The position numbers and the translations under genes were made by a program. Source: Diphasiastrum complanatum (taxonomy: Eukaryota > Streptophyta > Lycopodiopsida > Lycopodiales > Lycopodiaceae). Taken from it: a DNA stretch of 64,000 nt. The stretch is taken from the NCBI GenBank assembly GCA_029204225.1, contig CM055102.1, forward strand, positions 33,764,585-33,828,584, written 5' to 3'. Below are positions 1-10,012 of this stretch, one piece after another (the first letter of the stretch is position 1; the number at the start of each line of letters is the position of its first letter). The notes under the pieces are model-generated. The model was given only the letters and a program-made list of their open reading frames with translations, was not told where the DNA came from and made no database searches.

Positions 1-800
1 AAATGAGCTTCGCCCAGACCGGTCATGTCGAATTCAGAAGATAGCATTGTCTTGTCTTCTTTTATCAGATCAAACCTGTTGCTGAAAAGCAATGTATCAT
101 CCACGTTAAAAGTGATGATGATAAAAGACTGCCGTATTATCTTGAAGTAAACATTTGAATCTAAAGAGCTAGGTGTGTATCCATAATCAATAAGAAAAGT
201 ATTGATTCTTTGAAACCATGCTTGAGCAGATGCTTTAAGCCATAAAGTGCCTTATGGAGTTTACACACATGATTGTGTTTACCCTCAATAATATAACCTT
301 CAGGTTGCATTATGTAAATGTATTCTTCAATAATTCCATTGAGATATGTTGTCTCGTGAACAAGGTAGGCTGCAGACTCGTCAATATACCTGATAGGTGG
401 TCTGCTAGCTCTTGATGATCTTCTGGGAAATAGAGAAAGTTGATCATTTTCATCATATTGTAGTTGCTGAACCACAACATCATCATCTTCTGATTCACCG
501 TTAATTAGTTGTTTGTCAAGAGTAGATGAGCTTTGGTCCTTCAAGGGGAATAGTTGACTGAGGAGCTGAAAAGTTCAATATGTCAGGAGAATCTAACAGG
601 TCGGCTGAATGGGCTGTGTCTTTTCCCTTGAGGTCTTGAAACTGATCTTCGATGAAGATGACATCCCGGCCAGTGAATATATTTGACTCGATGGGATTGA
701 ACAACTTGTAGGCTTGATCTAAAGTAGTGTACCTGATGAAAATACATTTGATACTCTGAAAGTCGAGCTTCTTCCCGAGATCATGAGGAATCTGCGCATT
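1..800 (-). pseudogene. Copia-C fragment 1: integrase tail, linker and part of reverse transcriptase
   Basis: Minus-strand remnant of a Ty1/Copia polyprotein, cut by the window edge. About 800-540 encodes the integrase tail and linker (motif SRDVIFIEDQF is legible as TGRDVIFIEDQF), 540-350 a Pro/Ser/Arg linker, and 350-1 the RT (MQPEGYIIEGKHNHVCKLHKA). The linker passes straight from the residues AAYLVHE into TTYLNG. The two undeleted relatives in this window carry about 200 residues between these points, so there is an internal deletion around 350. Frames change several times. Homology to the relative at 47393 stops near 800, so the 5' half is missing. Family assignment is firm; function is lost. 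Confidence 0.85.
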
Positions 801-1611
801 TCACTCGAGGTTGATTTGATGTCAATAGTCATAAATTGTGGCTAACTAATCCTTGTAGTTAAGGAACTTCTTGTCATTCATAGGTATACCTCTCATTTTC
901 TTCATTCTATCTCTCATTTTCTTGTCATTCTTAGGTTTACCTCGCAATCTCAACATTCTCTCCAATCTCAGCTTGCATACTCATATTTTCGACTAATGGC
1001 TACACATAATCGGAGACCAAGAGGAACCATTGATGCAATCAATATCTGCAATGAAAAAAATGCAGAAGATCAATGGATACCAAGAATATATCGAAAATAT
1101 CAATGGATCTTGATGCATCCCTCTACAAAAGGCTCATTCCAAAAAAAAAAAAGATCAAATAACATATATAGAAGCTCGTGGAAAGGTAGATAGTGGATTC
1201 TAAAGTATCACTTGCCGGTCAATCTATCACAGAAGTTTTAGTTCAGCATGCTTATCTTCACAATGAGCTCAACATTCATGATCTGAATCCAAATGATAGA
1301 AGGAAATAAAATTGTAAGTTTTTAGATTCAATTTCTTTAGATTTAGCATTTTCTTTAAATTATAGTTTTTATGAGATGTTTTTGTTGGTTTTGCAAATTT
1401 GTATCAATCAAATTTCGTTAAATGGCAATCAGTTCAATCGATTGCAAGAATAATCGATGTCATACATTCAGATATCGGTATTTTACAATATAAAGGTCGT
1501 TATCCAAAATCACTTTTAGAGTCATGAGTCTTTTTTTATGATCACACCTATTTTCTTGATAAAAATGGTTTAGTTGGTAGATTAGAGCCATATCCTCTAC
1601 CAGATTTTTCG
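801..1611. other. AT-rich stretch without a supported gene
   Basis: No coding region is supported. A short plus-strand ORF at 996-1193 has an A-run (1139-1152) and no recognisable domain. From about 1440 the plus strand can be read as a weak protein-like stretch leading into the pseudogene at 1612, with a stop near 1525, so the true 5' limit of that gene may lie here. Confidence 0.4.
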
Positions 1612-2340
1612 AGTGAGGAATGGATTTCTTCGGATGCAGCAATTTCAGAAAGTTTTTGATCTAGGCTATATATTGATATTCAGAGTATATTAAAATGTTG
1701 CACTGGATCAAAGAATAATAGATTAAGTTGATATCTACCTTTTACTATTTTTGCTGATTTTTTTTCCAAATGCAATGTTCGGAGAACGAAAATAATGTTT
1801 ATTTGTAAGGACTTGACTGTTGATATAATCGCCGAATTGTTGGATGATGGTTGGAATACAAAACAAAATCAACAAGTTGAGTGCAGAGTATGTTACTCAT
1901 CCATGACATTTAGATATCACATCAAAAAACAAATGCTCACTTTGCTGCTGTATTATAGAAGATGGATTAAATACAAAAATGTTTGGAAGCCACTTGATCA
2001 AGATTTTGGTATAAACCCTCAAGAGCAACTTCAGATAACAGTGAAAAGAAATAACAACATTCTTGCAATGGTTGAGGTCGAGGAAGATTGGTGTCTCAAT
2101 CACATTCGATTAGAACTAGACATGTTGCAATTCGATCTACCTCAGTAGTATCAATTTCAATTGAGTGGTGTAAAGGTACGTTATGCCATATAAAAATATT
2201 CCTTATTTTCTATTTCTAAGTGAGTCAGTTTCATAAAATATATAACTAAAACAATTTCTCTTGTGCAGGTAAGAGTAAGGCAGGAAGAGCATATAAAATG
2301 CAAAGACATTGGAACATCCATCGAAATTGAAGATCCATAG
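1612..2340 (+). pseudogene. Two-exon pseudogene of an unrecognised family, copy 1
   Basis: I do not recognise the family. It is called a gene because it matches the minus-strand sequence at 62927-62125 along its length. Shared blocks include SEEW, a GSK.NRL..YLPF.IF.DFF..CNVR block, MFI.KDLT, ELLDD.W, YYRRWI, LDQDF, VEVEEDW and MLQ. Exon 1 ends at 2175, followed by an intron (GTACGT..TTGTGCAG, 2176-2268, 93 bp). Exon 2 then ends RQEEHIKCKD..SIEI and a TAG at 2338-2340. Copy 2 has the same donor, an intron of about 94 bp and the same ending (RQEDHIPCKD..SIEI). Stops interrupt exon 1 (after SESF, after NRLS, after DLPQ), so this copy is dead. Charged and tryptophan-rich; no signal peptide or membrane segment visible. 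Confidence 0.6.
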
Positions 2341-2491
2341 ATTATGAACTATGGAATTTTGTATTATGTAATACAATTTTTTGTATACATCATTTTTGAA
2401 AATATATGAACCACTTTTTTTATGAGGCTCTTTCATTTCTATGATCTCCATTTCCATGGTGCAAAACACAATGTAATTGCAACTGGATAAT

Positions 2492-2850
2492 ATGAGTTTT
2501 CGATAGCAAGATTCATTGTCTCCTGTAGGAAATGCACTATCTCCATTGGGGAGATCTTCAGTCACTTAAACTCCAGTGATCACTACAATCAATGCTTGCC
2601 CTTGTTGATGTCTCGTATGTATCGGTTGTATTTTTGGTCTTCATTGCCTTGGTCTGTATAGTCCTTGTCTTGGCATATTTGGATATGTTAAGAAAATGAA
2701 CTGATGAAAGCTTTGTTGTAACAAATCTAAGTTTGTCGCATGTTTGGATTGGTTGTGGCAAAGATTCCATCAGATCATCTTTTTGAACTTATCCAAAAAA
2801 AAAACCATGGTAAAGACAAGGCAGACTAAGACAAACATGTCGAAAAACCG
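2492..2850 (+). repeat. Direct repeat, copy 1
   Basis: This block matches 3015-3365 in the same orientation, from GAGTTTTCGATA through ACAAACATGTCGAAAAA, with scattered substitutions and small indels. About 165 bp separates the copies. Possible explanations are a tandem duplication with an inserted spacer or two short terminal repeats; no reading frame is conserved. Confidence 0.75.
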
Positions 2851-3014
2851 TAGAAATCGATGATGAATGAATCATGACCTGAATTAATAACAGGAACAAA
2901 AACAAGTTAGAACAACCATAGAAAAACTATAAATATATTTCTATTAAAATTTTCTGTACATGTGTCTCATCCACATCAAGTGAGATGAATATTTAATCAA
3001 TATCAACTATCTAT

Positions 3015-3365
3015 GATATGAGTTTTCGATAACAAGATTCATTGTGTCCTACAGGAAATGCACTATCTCCATTGGAGAGATCTTCAGTCACTTGAACTCT
3101 AGTGATCACTACAATCGACGCTTGCCCTTGTTGAAGTCTCGTATATATCGGTTGTATTTTTGGTATTCATTGCCTTGGTCTGTATTGTTCCTGTCTTGGC
3201 ATATTTGGATATGTTCAGATGATGATCTGATCAAAGCTTTGTTGCGATTGGTTGTGGGAAAGGTTTGATCAGATCATCATTTTGAACTTATCTGAAAAAG
3301 ACCATGGTAAAGGCAAGGCAGACCAAGGCTATGAAAAACAAACATGTCGAAAAATAGTAAAGGCA
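3015..3365 (+). repeat. Direct repeat, copy 2
   Basis: Second copy of the block at 2492-2850. Its right end abuts the minus-strand proline/serine-rich open stretch that follows the histone-like pseudogene. Confidence 0.75.
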
Positions 3366-3706
3366 AGTGCAGGGGGTGACAGAAGTAATACTGATAAACC
3401 ACATAAAGAATTGTCATTTAGAATTGATTCTACTTTTACACTAACAAAATCATCTAAATCGCTTCCAAGAACAGGAGGAGGGGAACTAATATTTACAGTT
3501 TTAGGAGGAGGAGATTTAGGAAGTGGAGATTTATTAGGAGAGAAAGATTTAGCAAGAGAAGTTAAAGATGGAGTGGGAGGAGAAGAAGGAGACTTAGGAG
3601 GAGAATGCCTAGAAGAAAGTATAGTATTCAGAGGAGATGGCTTGGAAAAATCCCTCGCTTTAGATGGAGGGTCAAGAGACCTCCTCTTCTTTGAAACACT
3701 CCCGCT
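3339..3706 (-). other. Pro/Ser-rich open stretch in frame with the H3-like pseudogene
   Basis: On the minus strand, directly after the TAG at 3707-3709, the same reading frame continues open for about 120 codons. It begins with a basic SKKRR patch, runs through repeated SP and PPK motifs (for example SPPKSPSSPPTPS and SPNKSPLPKSPPPK), then an acidic LGSDLDDF segment, and stops near 3338. It could be a C-terminal extension of the H3-like gene cut off by one stop, a different exon, or chance: the plus strand here is purine-rich, which yields proline and serine codons on the minus strand. No function is claimed. Confidence 0.3.
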
Positions 3707-4219
3707 CTATATACAAATAACAAGCCGGGTTGGTTGAGATTGCTTTCGATTTCTCCTCTCTGAATCTTGTTTTGGAAGAGAGGAGAGAACAGGTCTAAAG
3801 TATTCAGCAACCTTGTCATATGTGTCCCGAAGCCTGAACACAATGTTGAAATCCTTGGGCATGATGGTCACCATCTTGGCATAGACAGCTACAACAACAA
3901 TATCAGAAAAGATTTTCACTTGGAAATCCTCATATGCTGTGTGCAACGTCTCAATTGTCGTTACCGTCCATCTCACATCTGCAAATAGACTTCTTGTCAC
4001 CTGCCTGATTGACCTCTGTATGTGAGATTTCAGAATCAGAAGATTATTTGTCTTCTAAAGCTTCTGAATATCCTTGAGTCAGAGTGGGTCTCTTCTTCTG
4101 CCCCTTGGCCTAGGAGGAGGTGGTAGTGGACGAGTTGGTGGTTGTGGATTTCCCTGACCCGCACCTAAAATTGGTATTCCATCTTAATGCCCTCGTGTTG
4201 TCTGCTTGGTCTGCGCCAT
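3707..4219 (-). pseudogene. Centromeric-histone-H3-like (CENH3/CENP-A type) pseudogene
   Basis: One minus-strand frame starting at ATG 4219 reads MAQTKQTTRGH, like the H3 N-terminus MARTKQTARKS. A Pro/Arg-rich tail (PPTRPLPPPPRPRGRRR) follows. Next is an H3 alpha-N helix (LKDIQKL-stop-KTNNLLI, compare LREIRKYQKSTDLLI), then QRSIRQVT, DVRWT, LHTAYEDFQVKIFSDI, AVYAKMVTIMPKD and a final RLRD at about 3824. RWT (canonical H3 has RFQ) and an A.ED core in place of ACEA are CENH3 hallmarks, as is a diverged Pro-rich tail. CENH3 replaces H3 in centromeric nucleosomes. Stops at 4184-4186 (TAA), 4079-4081 (TGA) and 4055-4057 (TAG) break it. The histone fold from alpha-1 on is open. No introns are visible, which suggests a retrocopy. 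About 38 extra residues follow the fold. Confidence 0.8.
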
Positions 4220-4741
4220 TACTGTGTAGTAGTGGATCAGCGCACGATAATGTTGATTTCAGGATCAGACCTCAGGTCGGGCACGTCGAAGCAATATTTG
4301 AACTCAACTAATCCGTTAGCTGGTAGCAGATGGGCGCGAGCGAGTAGTAACAGATTGAAGGAAGTTGTTTTTGAACACGTTGAATCGATATTGCATGGAT
4401 GAAAATAACTATAAGAAAAAAAATTTCAACGTCGTCGATCAGTATATATAGAGAAAATAAAAAATGATTGCAAAAGTGGTGGTTTGGATGTCCAAGGCTC
4501 GGATTACGATGATAATTACTCAGAGGCTTGTCAATCAAATCAATTTAAATATCCATCAGTCATCAAAATGATTAGTCCATATCAAACTAGCCATAATTAG
4601 TTTCAAATAAAGTATGGTCACATCTACAATTTATGCTACAAAAGTATGCTGTCACACTTCTCATCAAGGAGTCTCTTCATCAAGTATTGATCAAGATGAA
4701 GACTTGTTGGGGCCAAGATCACAAGAGAAGTGCTGAAATTG
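4220..4741 (-). promoter_or_regulatory. Upstream region of the H3-like pseudogene with a TATA-like box
   Basis: About 520 bp with no gene. Read on the minus strand, a TATATATAC-type box lies at about 4441-4450, roughly 220 bp upstream of the H3-like ATG. If this is a genuine promoter, the copy would be a gene duplicate and not a bare retrocopy. The evidence is the box alone. The Copia-A1 target duplication AATTG (4737-4741) closes the segment. Confidence 0.25.
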
Positions 4742-5431
4742 TGTGAAAAGTACAGTACTAAGAACCATAAATGGATCTTTGAATGATCTACAAGGTGATT
4801 GTATGCTTGTTAAACAATCCATCAGAAACTAGTCATCAGAAAACAAGATCTAGTTTAGCAGTTTGATAGGAAACAAGTAGAGACAATCAAACATTGATCA
4901 ATTAGTATAATCCAACTCCACATGTGTGGAAATAGGGCTATAGTACGGCCTGTAGACAGTGTTTACAAAGTGTCAAAGCTGGGTTTCATTGGAAAAATAG
5001 AGTAATCACCATACAATGAGAGGAAACTCGAGTTTCTCCTTGAGGCTCCAAAAAGTTTTCTATTTTCTCACTATGGAGAATGGGAATACATAGTAAAACA
5101 CACTTCCTTTCCAAAGTTAGGTGAAAATCCAGCATGTAATAAGGAAGTAGACTCCACTTTCTTGCCCTAATGTGAAAACCCTGGCCTAGATCCAAGAGTC
5201 ATGCTTGGTAGGTGCATGGTAGGTACAAATCTCATCATAAATCATGGTCTAGATCCTACAAAGTAGGAATCACTACCAAATAGACACAACCACTCCTCTT
5301 GACTCATGGTAACCTACTTTAGGTGTGTATGTACAAGTGGCACTTTGGCGATTGAAGTAACCACAAATAATATTGACAAAATATACAATATTCTACATGG
5401 CTAGATTTGCCAATGTAGGCAATTTTTCACA
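4742..5431 (-). repeat. Copia-A1 3' LTR
   Basis: 690 bp, TGTGAAAA..TTTTCACA termini in element orientation, flanked on the left by the AATTG target duplication. Pairs with 10013-10704. Confidence 0.95.
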
Positions 5432-5457
5432 CTCCTCCTCAAATCTAGCCTTGGAGA

Positions 5458-6951
5458 TCACAATGCTTTTAACCAAATAACTCCAGTTGAAGATCTAAGC
5501 TTGACAAATGAATCTTTAGGTAAAGTTTTAGTAAACAAATCAGCCAAGCAACTTGATGATGGCACGTGTTGGAGCTTGATCTCTTTAGCTTGCACTTTTT
5601 CCCTCACGAAATGATGAGCAATTTCGATGTGTTTGCTCCTTGCATGGAATGTAGGATTAGTTGCAAGTGATTGGGCTGATTGGTTGTCACAATAGATGAT
5701 AGGGATATCCTCCTCCATGACATGAAGTTCCACCAATAGCCTTTTGAGCCACAAGACCTCCTTGTATGTTGATGTCAAGGCCTTGTATTCGGATTCTGTG
5801 GAAGATAGGGAGATGGTTTCTTGCTTTTTGGAAAGCCATGATACTACTCCATCACATAGAAAGGTGGAAAATGCACTTGTTGATCTTCTATCCACTTTGT
5901 CACCTGCAAAATCCGAGTCACTATAGGCTCTTAAGCCAAGATTAGTTCCTCTATACAAAATACCAAAATTCTTAGTGAATGAAATGTATCTAAGAACTCT
6001 TTTGGCCATCTTCCAATGTGAAACTAGAGGACTTTGCATGAATTGGCTTAACTTTCCAACACTATAACTAAGATCAGGTCTAGTTATAGTTAAATAGATC
6101 AAGGAGCCAATAAGCCTTCTATATAATGTGATGTCCTCAAAGGATGCTTCATCACAACCAATAGATGCCTTTACATGTTGTTCCATTGTTGTCTCAATGC
6201 CTTTACAATTCTTCATTCCAAATCTATCTAGGATGGATGTAGCATATTTAGATTGACAAATGAAGCTAAAATCACATCCTCTAATAACCTCTATTCCAAG
6301 AATGAAGCTCAATAGGCCGAGATCTACCATCTTAAACTCTTTTGCTAAAGCAATTTTTACATCTCTAATTCCATCTAGATCATTACCACTCAAGATAATG
6401 TCATATACATACAAAACAAGAATAATGATCATGCCATCATGAAAACTTATATACAATGATGGATCATAGGCACTCATTACAAAATTGATGGAAATGAGAA
6501 AAGAGTTTAGCCTAGAGTACCATGCTCTAGGTGCTTGCTTGAGCCCATAAAGGCTCTTCTTAAAAAAACACACCTTTCCTTCATGCTTTGCCTTGATGAA
6601 GCCCTCGGGTTGCCTCATGTAGATCTCTTCCTCCAAATAACCATTGAGGAATGCATTTGTGAAGTAAAGTTGGAATAGCTCCCAATTGAAGGTTGTAGCA
6701 AGACTAATGATCAACCTAATAGTAACAAGCTTAGCCACAGGAGAAAAAGTCTCATCATAGTCAATGCCTTTGGTTTGTAAAAAACCTTTGGCAACAAGCC
6801 TAGCTTTATGCTTGCTTATTGATCCATCTTGATTATACTTCAATCTAAACACCCACTTGCAATCAAGACGTTTCTTCCCTTGAGGAAGATCCACAAGATC
6901 CCAAGTATGATTCTCAATAAGAGCATCATACTCTACTTGCATAGCATCCAT
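5458..6951 (-). pseudogene. Copia-A1 reverse transcriptase and RNase H, catalytic box mutated
   Basis: 497 open codons. RT (residues about 1-245) shows WVFRLKYNQDGS, KARLVAKGF, FSPVAKLVTIR, FLNGYLEEEIYMRQPEGF and LYGLKQAPRAWY. RNase H (about 330-470) shows AYSDSDFAGD, SWLSKKQETISLSSTESEY, CDNQSAQSLA and HFVREKV, and the end reads LADLFTKTLPKDSF. The YVDD active site is YVYD here (6400-6411): the first catalytic Asp is Tyr, so polymerase activity is not expected. The listed ATG is not a native start. The frame continues upstream but is cut by a TGA at 6952-6954 at the position of the Trp in the (E/S)WMDAM motif. Confidence 0.92.
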
Positions 6952-6995
6952 TCAACTTTTAGACTTATAAGCATCTTCATAGCATGTTGGCTCAT

Positions 6996-9236
6996 CTAAC
7001 ATTGAAGTAAGAAAGTGTAAGATGTGAAAGATGATGAACCTTCCCTTTGATCACCTTGACCATCATAGGTGAGCCTCAATGGCTCGGATCTTGCCCTTGT
7101 AGATCTTCTTGGAGTTCTTGGAGTTCTTGCATCTTGAGGTCGATCCTCAAGTTCTTCTTCACTTGGAAGCTCCTCCTCCATCCTAGCATGATCCTTGGCA
7201 TCAAGATGATTAGTAGCATTATCATCCAAATCACAAGCATGTGCTTCATAAAAAATAACATCCCTACTCACTATCACCTTGCTAGTGATGGGATTGAAGA
7301 CTCTATAACCTTTGTTATTCTCACCATATCCCACAAAGATGCCTTTGATGGATGTTCCATCGTCCTTCCTTCTCTTATCCAAGGATTGGTGTACATAGCA
7401 AGTGGATCCAAAAACTTTGAGATCTTTGAGATTGGGCTTCTCTCCAAATAGACCTTCAAATGGTGTGATTCCTCCAATGGCTTGGTTTGGCAATCTATTG
7501 CACAAATAGTTAGCACAAGTTATTGCTTCACCCCAAAATGGTTTGAATAGAGAAGCATCTAGCCTTAAGGCCTTAGCACACTCACAAAGAGATCTGTTTC
7601 TTCTCTCACTCACTCCATTTTGTTGAGGGGTGTATGGACATGACAACTCCCTCTTTATGCCATTAGAACTACAAAAGTCAATCAACTTATTGGAGATATA
7701 TTCACCTCCATTATCACTCCTTAATACCTTAATCTTGGTACTAAGTTGATTTTCTACCAAAGTCTTGAACTTTACAAAAGAATCAAACACCATTGATTTG
7801 CTAGACAAGAGGTGCATCCAACAAAATCTAGAATAGTCATCAATGAAGATTACATAGTACTTGGCACCACCATTAGACTCATGTGAAAAACTATGAACAT
7901 CCGAATGGATGAGTTCAAGAGGAGAGTTTGATCTTGATGTAGATCTTGAGAAGGGTAGTTTGTGAGCCTTTGAGAGGCTGCATGCTTCACATCTCTTCCC
8001 ACACTTTGACAAATGCTTGGGGAGTCTGACTGCAAGCTCCTTTGTAGCCATAGATTCCATGGCTTTGTAGTTGGGGTGGCCCAACCTTTTGTGCCACAGT
8101 TCCACCTTTGATAGCTCCACCTTTGCCAAGTTAACACTCTCCACTGCAATATTAGCATCAAGCTTAAACAATCTACCTTGCTTAAAGCCTTTGGCTATAC
8201 AATCATCATTTTTAAGGATGGAACAAACTCCATGCTTAAATTGTACATCTAGGCCATTATCCATTAACTGGCCAACACTAAGCAAATTCTTGGTTAACTT
8301 AGGAACATAAAGAGCATTATCTAGTTTTATCCTTTTGGATGATCCCACATACAAGGGAATTGTTCCTATTCCACTTATCTTACATTCTTGACTACTTGCA
8401 GTATAGATTGATCTACGTAAGTCATTGTAAGAAAGTAAGGTGGAGAATATGTCCTTTTGATATGTCATGTGGGAACTTGCCCCACTATCAATCCACCAAG
8501 AATCATTGGTGTTGCTCTTGGATGATGGTGGTTTGTTGGAAACCATCAAGGATGACTCTTCATCCTCCTCTTCCTCCTGATGTGCAATGTTGGTTTGTTT
8601 GCTCTCTTTTGCCTTCTTCTTCTTGAGACATTCTGATGCAAAATGTCCTTTCTTTCCATAGAGAAAACATTTGTACTTGGACTTGTCTTTGATCTTGCCC
8701 TTTGAGCTTGAAGCCTCCTCCTCCTCCTTGGTCTCCTTGAAGTGCTTCTTCTTGCCATTGGTCTTCTTCTTGCTTTTGAATGAGAAATTCGCTTTCTCAT
8801 CACCATCCTGTAGAGAAATAGCATTCATTCTTGCATTGGTATGCAACACCCTACACTCTTCAACTACTAATACACTGTGTAGCTTTTCTATAGAAGGCAA
8901 AGTGTCTTGGATTGTAAAGCCACTCCCTAGACCATTTAGGACAATCTGAACAAGCTCACTATCTTGAATCTTCTCTCCAATGGAAGCTAACTCCCTATTA
9001 AGAGACTTGATTCTTAGCACATAATCTTGTGCACTCTCATCACTCCTCTTCATGATTTGTAGAATCTGATTCCTAAGCATGAGAACCCTCGAAGTGTTAC
9101 TAGACTCATAGATAGATTTTAAAGATTCCCAAGCCTCTTTAGCACTCTTATATGATGATACTTCCCTCAAAAGATCATTGCTTACATTCATCTTAAAACA
9201 CGGCAAGTTAGAAAACTTTGTGAGTTTCAGGTACAA
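6996..9236 (-). pseudogene. Copia-A1 gag, protease and integrase, broken at both ends
   Basis: 746 open codons. The N-terminal 140 residues are UBN2-type gag (MNVSNDLLREV, SYKSAKEAWESLKSIYE, RVLMLRNQILQ). The knuckle reads CFLYGKKGHFASEC, with Tyr in place of the second Cys. Protease: WWIDSGASSHMT. Integrase: HKRLGHPNY..CEACSLSKAHK zinc site, then catalytic Asp in HSDVHS, Asp in RSDNGGEY and Glu in GVSERRNRS, all present. The C-terminus ends early because of a frameshift near 7000-7012, before the RT. At the 5' side the first 70 or so gag residues are missing; they lie on the other strand at 9275-9490. The nominal Met at 9236 is therefore not the original start. Confidence 0.92.
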
Positions 9237-9490
9237 ACAAATCTATATCTTGTGTGTAGAATCTTGCTAGTAAGATGGGATCAGTGGGAGCCTACCTTCT
9301 AGAAGCTAGTGAGAGGTTAAATTCTACCAATTATGCTATTTGGAAAGTGAGGATGGAGTCACTAATGGTGCTCCAGGATCTTTATGAGTTTCTAATAGAT
9401 GATGAAGATGAACCTCTAGGTGCACATAAATTAGTGAGATACAAGAAGAGGTCTAGGCTTGCACTTCACTGTACAAATGTTGACTTCTGA
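9205..9490 (+). pseudogene. Copia-A1 gag N-terminus, inverted in place
   Basis: On the plus strand, opposite to the rest of its element, 9275-9490 encodes MGSVGAYLLEASERLNSTNY and then AIWKVRMESL, ending ..SRLALH before chance codons. This corresponds to the first 65-70 residues of the Copia-B1 gag (MASNGGIMLESSERL..TWKVRMESL..RALHIIKMNV). The minus-strand gag resumes at KMNVSND near 9195. The flip is about 280 bp and includes a little leader sequence. It removes the gag start codon from the element's transcript. Confidence 0.88.
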
Positions 9491-10000
9491 TCTATTTGTA
9501 ATCACAGTTCTATCACTCCCTCACAAGCTGGAATGAAGATAAGATGAGATGAAAACTACACTCAAGCAAATCTTGCCAATCTTGGCTATTCTTGGACAAA
9601 AACTGACTCTCTCTCTCTCATTCACTTTGATGTACTTTCAAGACCTGGTTTCCACTTTAAGAAGGTCTGAAATCAATTTAGATTAATTAGTTTTCATGAA
9701 ACAAATTCAAAACTAATCAATGACAAGTGATCTTGGTAGCTTATCCTAGGATTTGCACCAAAAATTACATCAAACTAACACCAGATGAATTTTCTATGAT
9801 CCAATGAATATGGGTTATTAAATGCTAGCTCAAAGATGCCCACACGTGTGAACAGTACAGATTTTGATCCTGAAAAAGTTTGGAATCAAATCCCCTCACC
9901 AAAACCTGGATACCAGCTCGCCCTTCCAATACTAGCTTTTTGCACCAAAACCTGCTAAAACTGGATTAGATTCAAACACAGATCAATGGCCTTGTACTTG
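9491..10000 (-). other. Copia-A1 untranslated leader
   Basis: Sequence between the gag start and the primer-binding site. No ORF of note. It includes a CACACGTGTG palindrome (about 9841-9850) and a CT-rich run near 9607-9620. Confidence 0.6.
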
Positions 10001-10012
10001 GCTCTGATACCA
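10001..10012 (-). other. Copia-A1 primer-binding site
   Basis: On the minus strand TGGTATCAGAGC, complementary to the 3' end of plant initiator-Met tRNA, directly next to the 5' LTR. Confidence 0.93.

Noticed and set aside
3252-3737. Plus-strand 161-codon Gly/Glu-rich ORF
   Set aside because: It is antisense to the proline/serine-rich minus frame and arises from purine-rich sequence; no domain seen.
7047-7451. Plus-strand ORFs within Copia-A1 (for example 134 codons here)
   Set aside because: Antisense shadows of the integrase region with no domain of their own.
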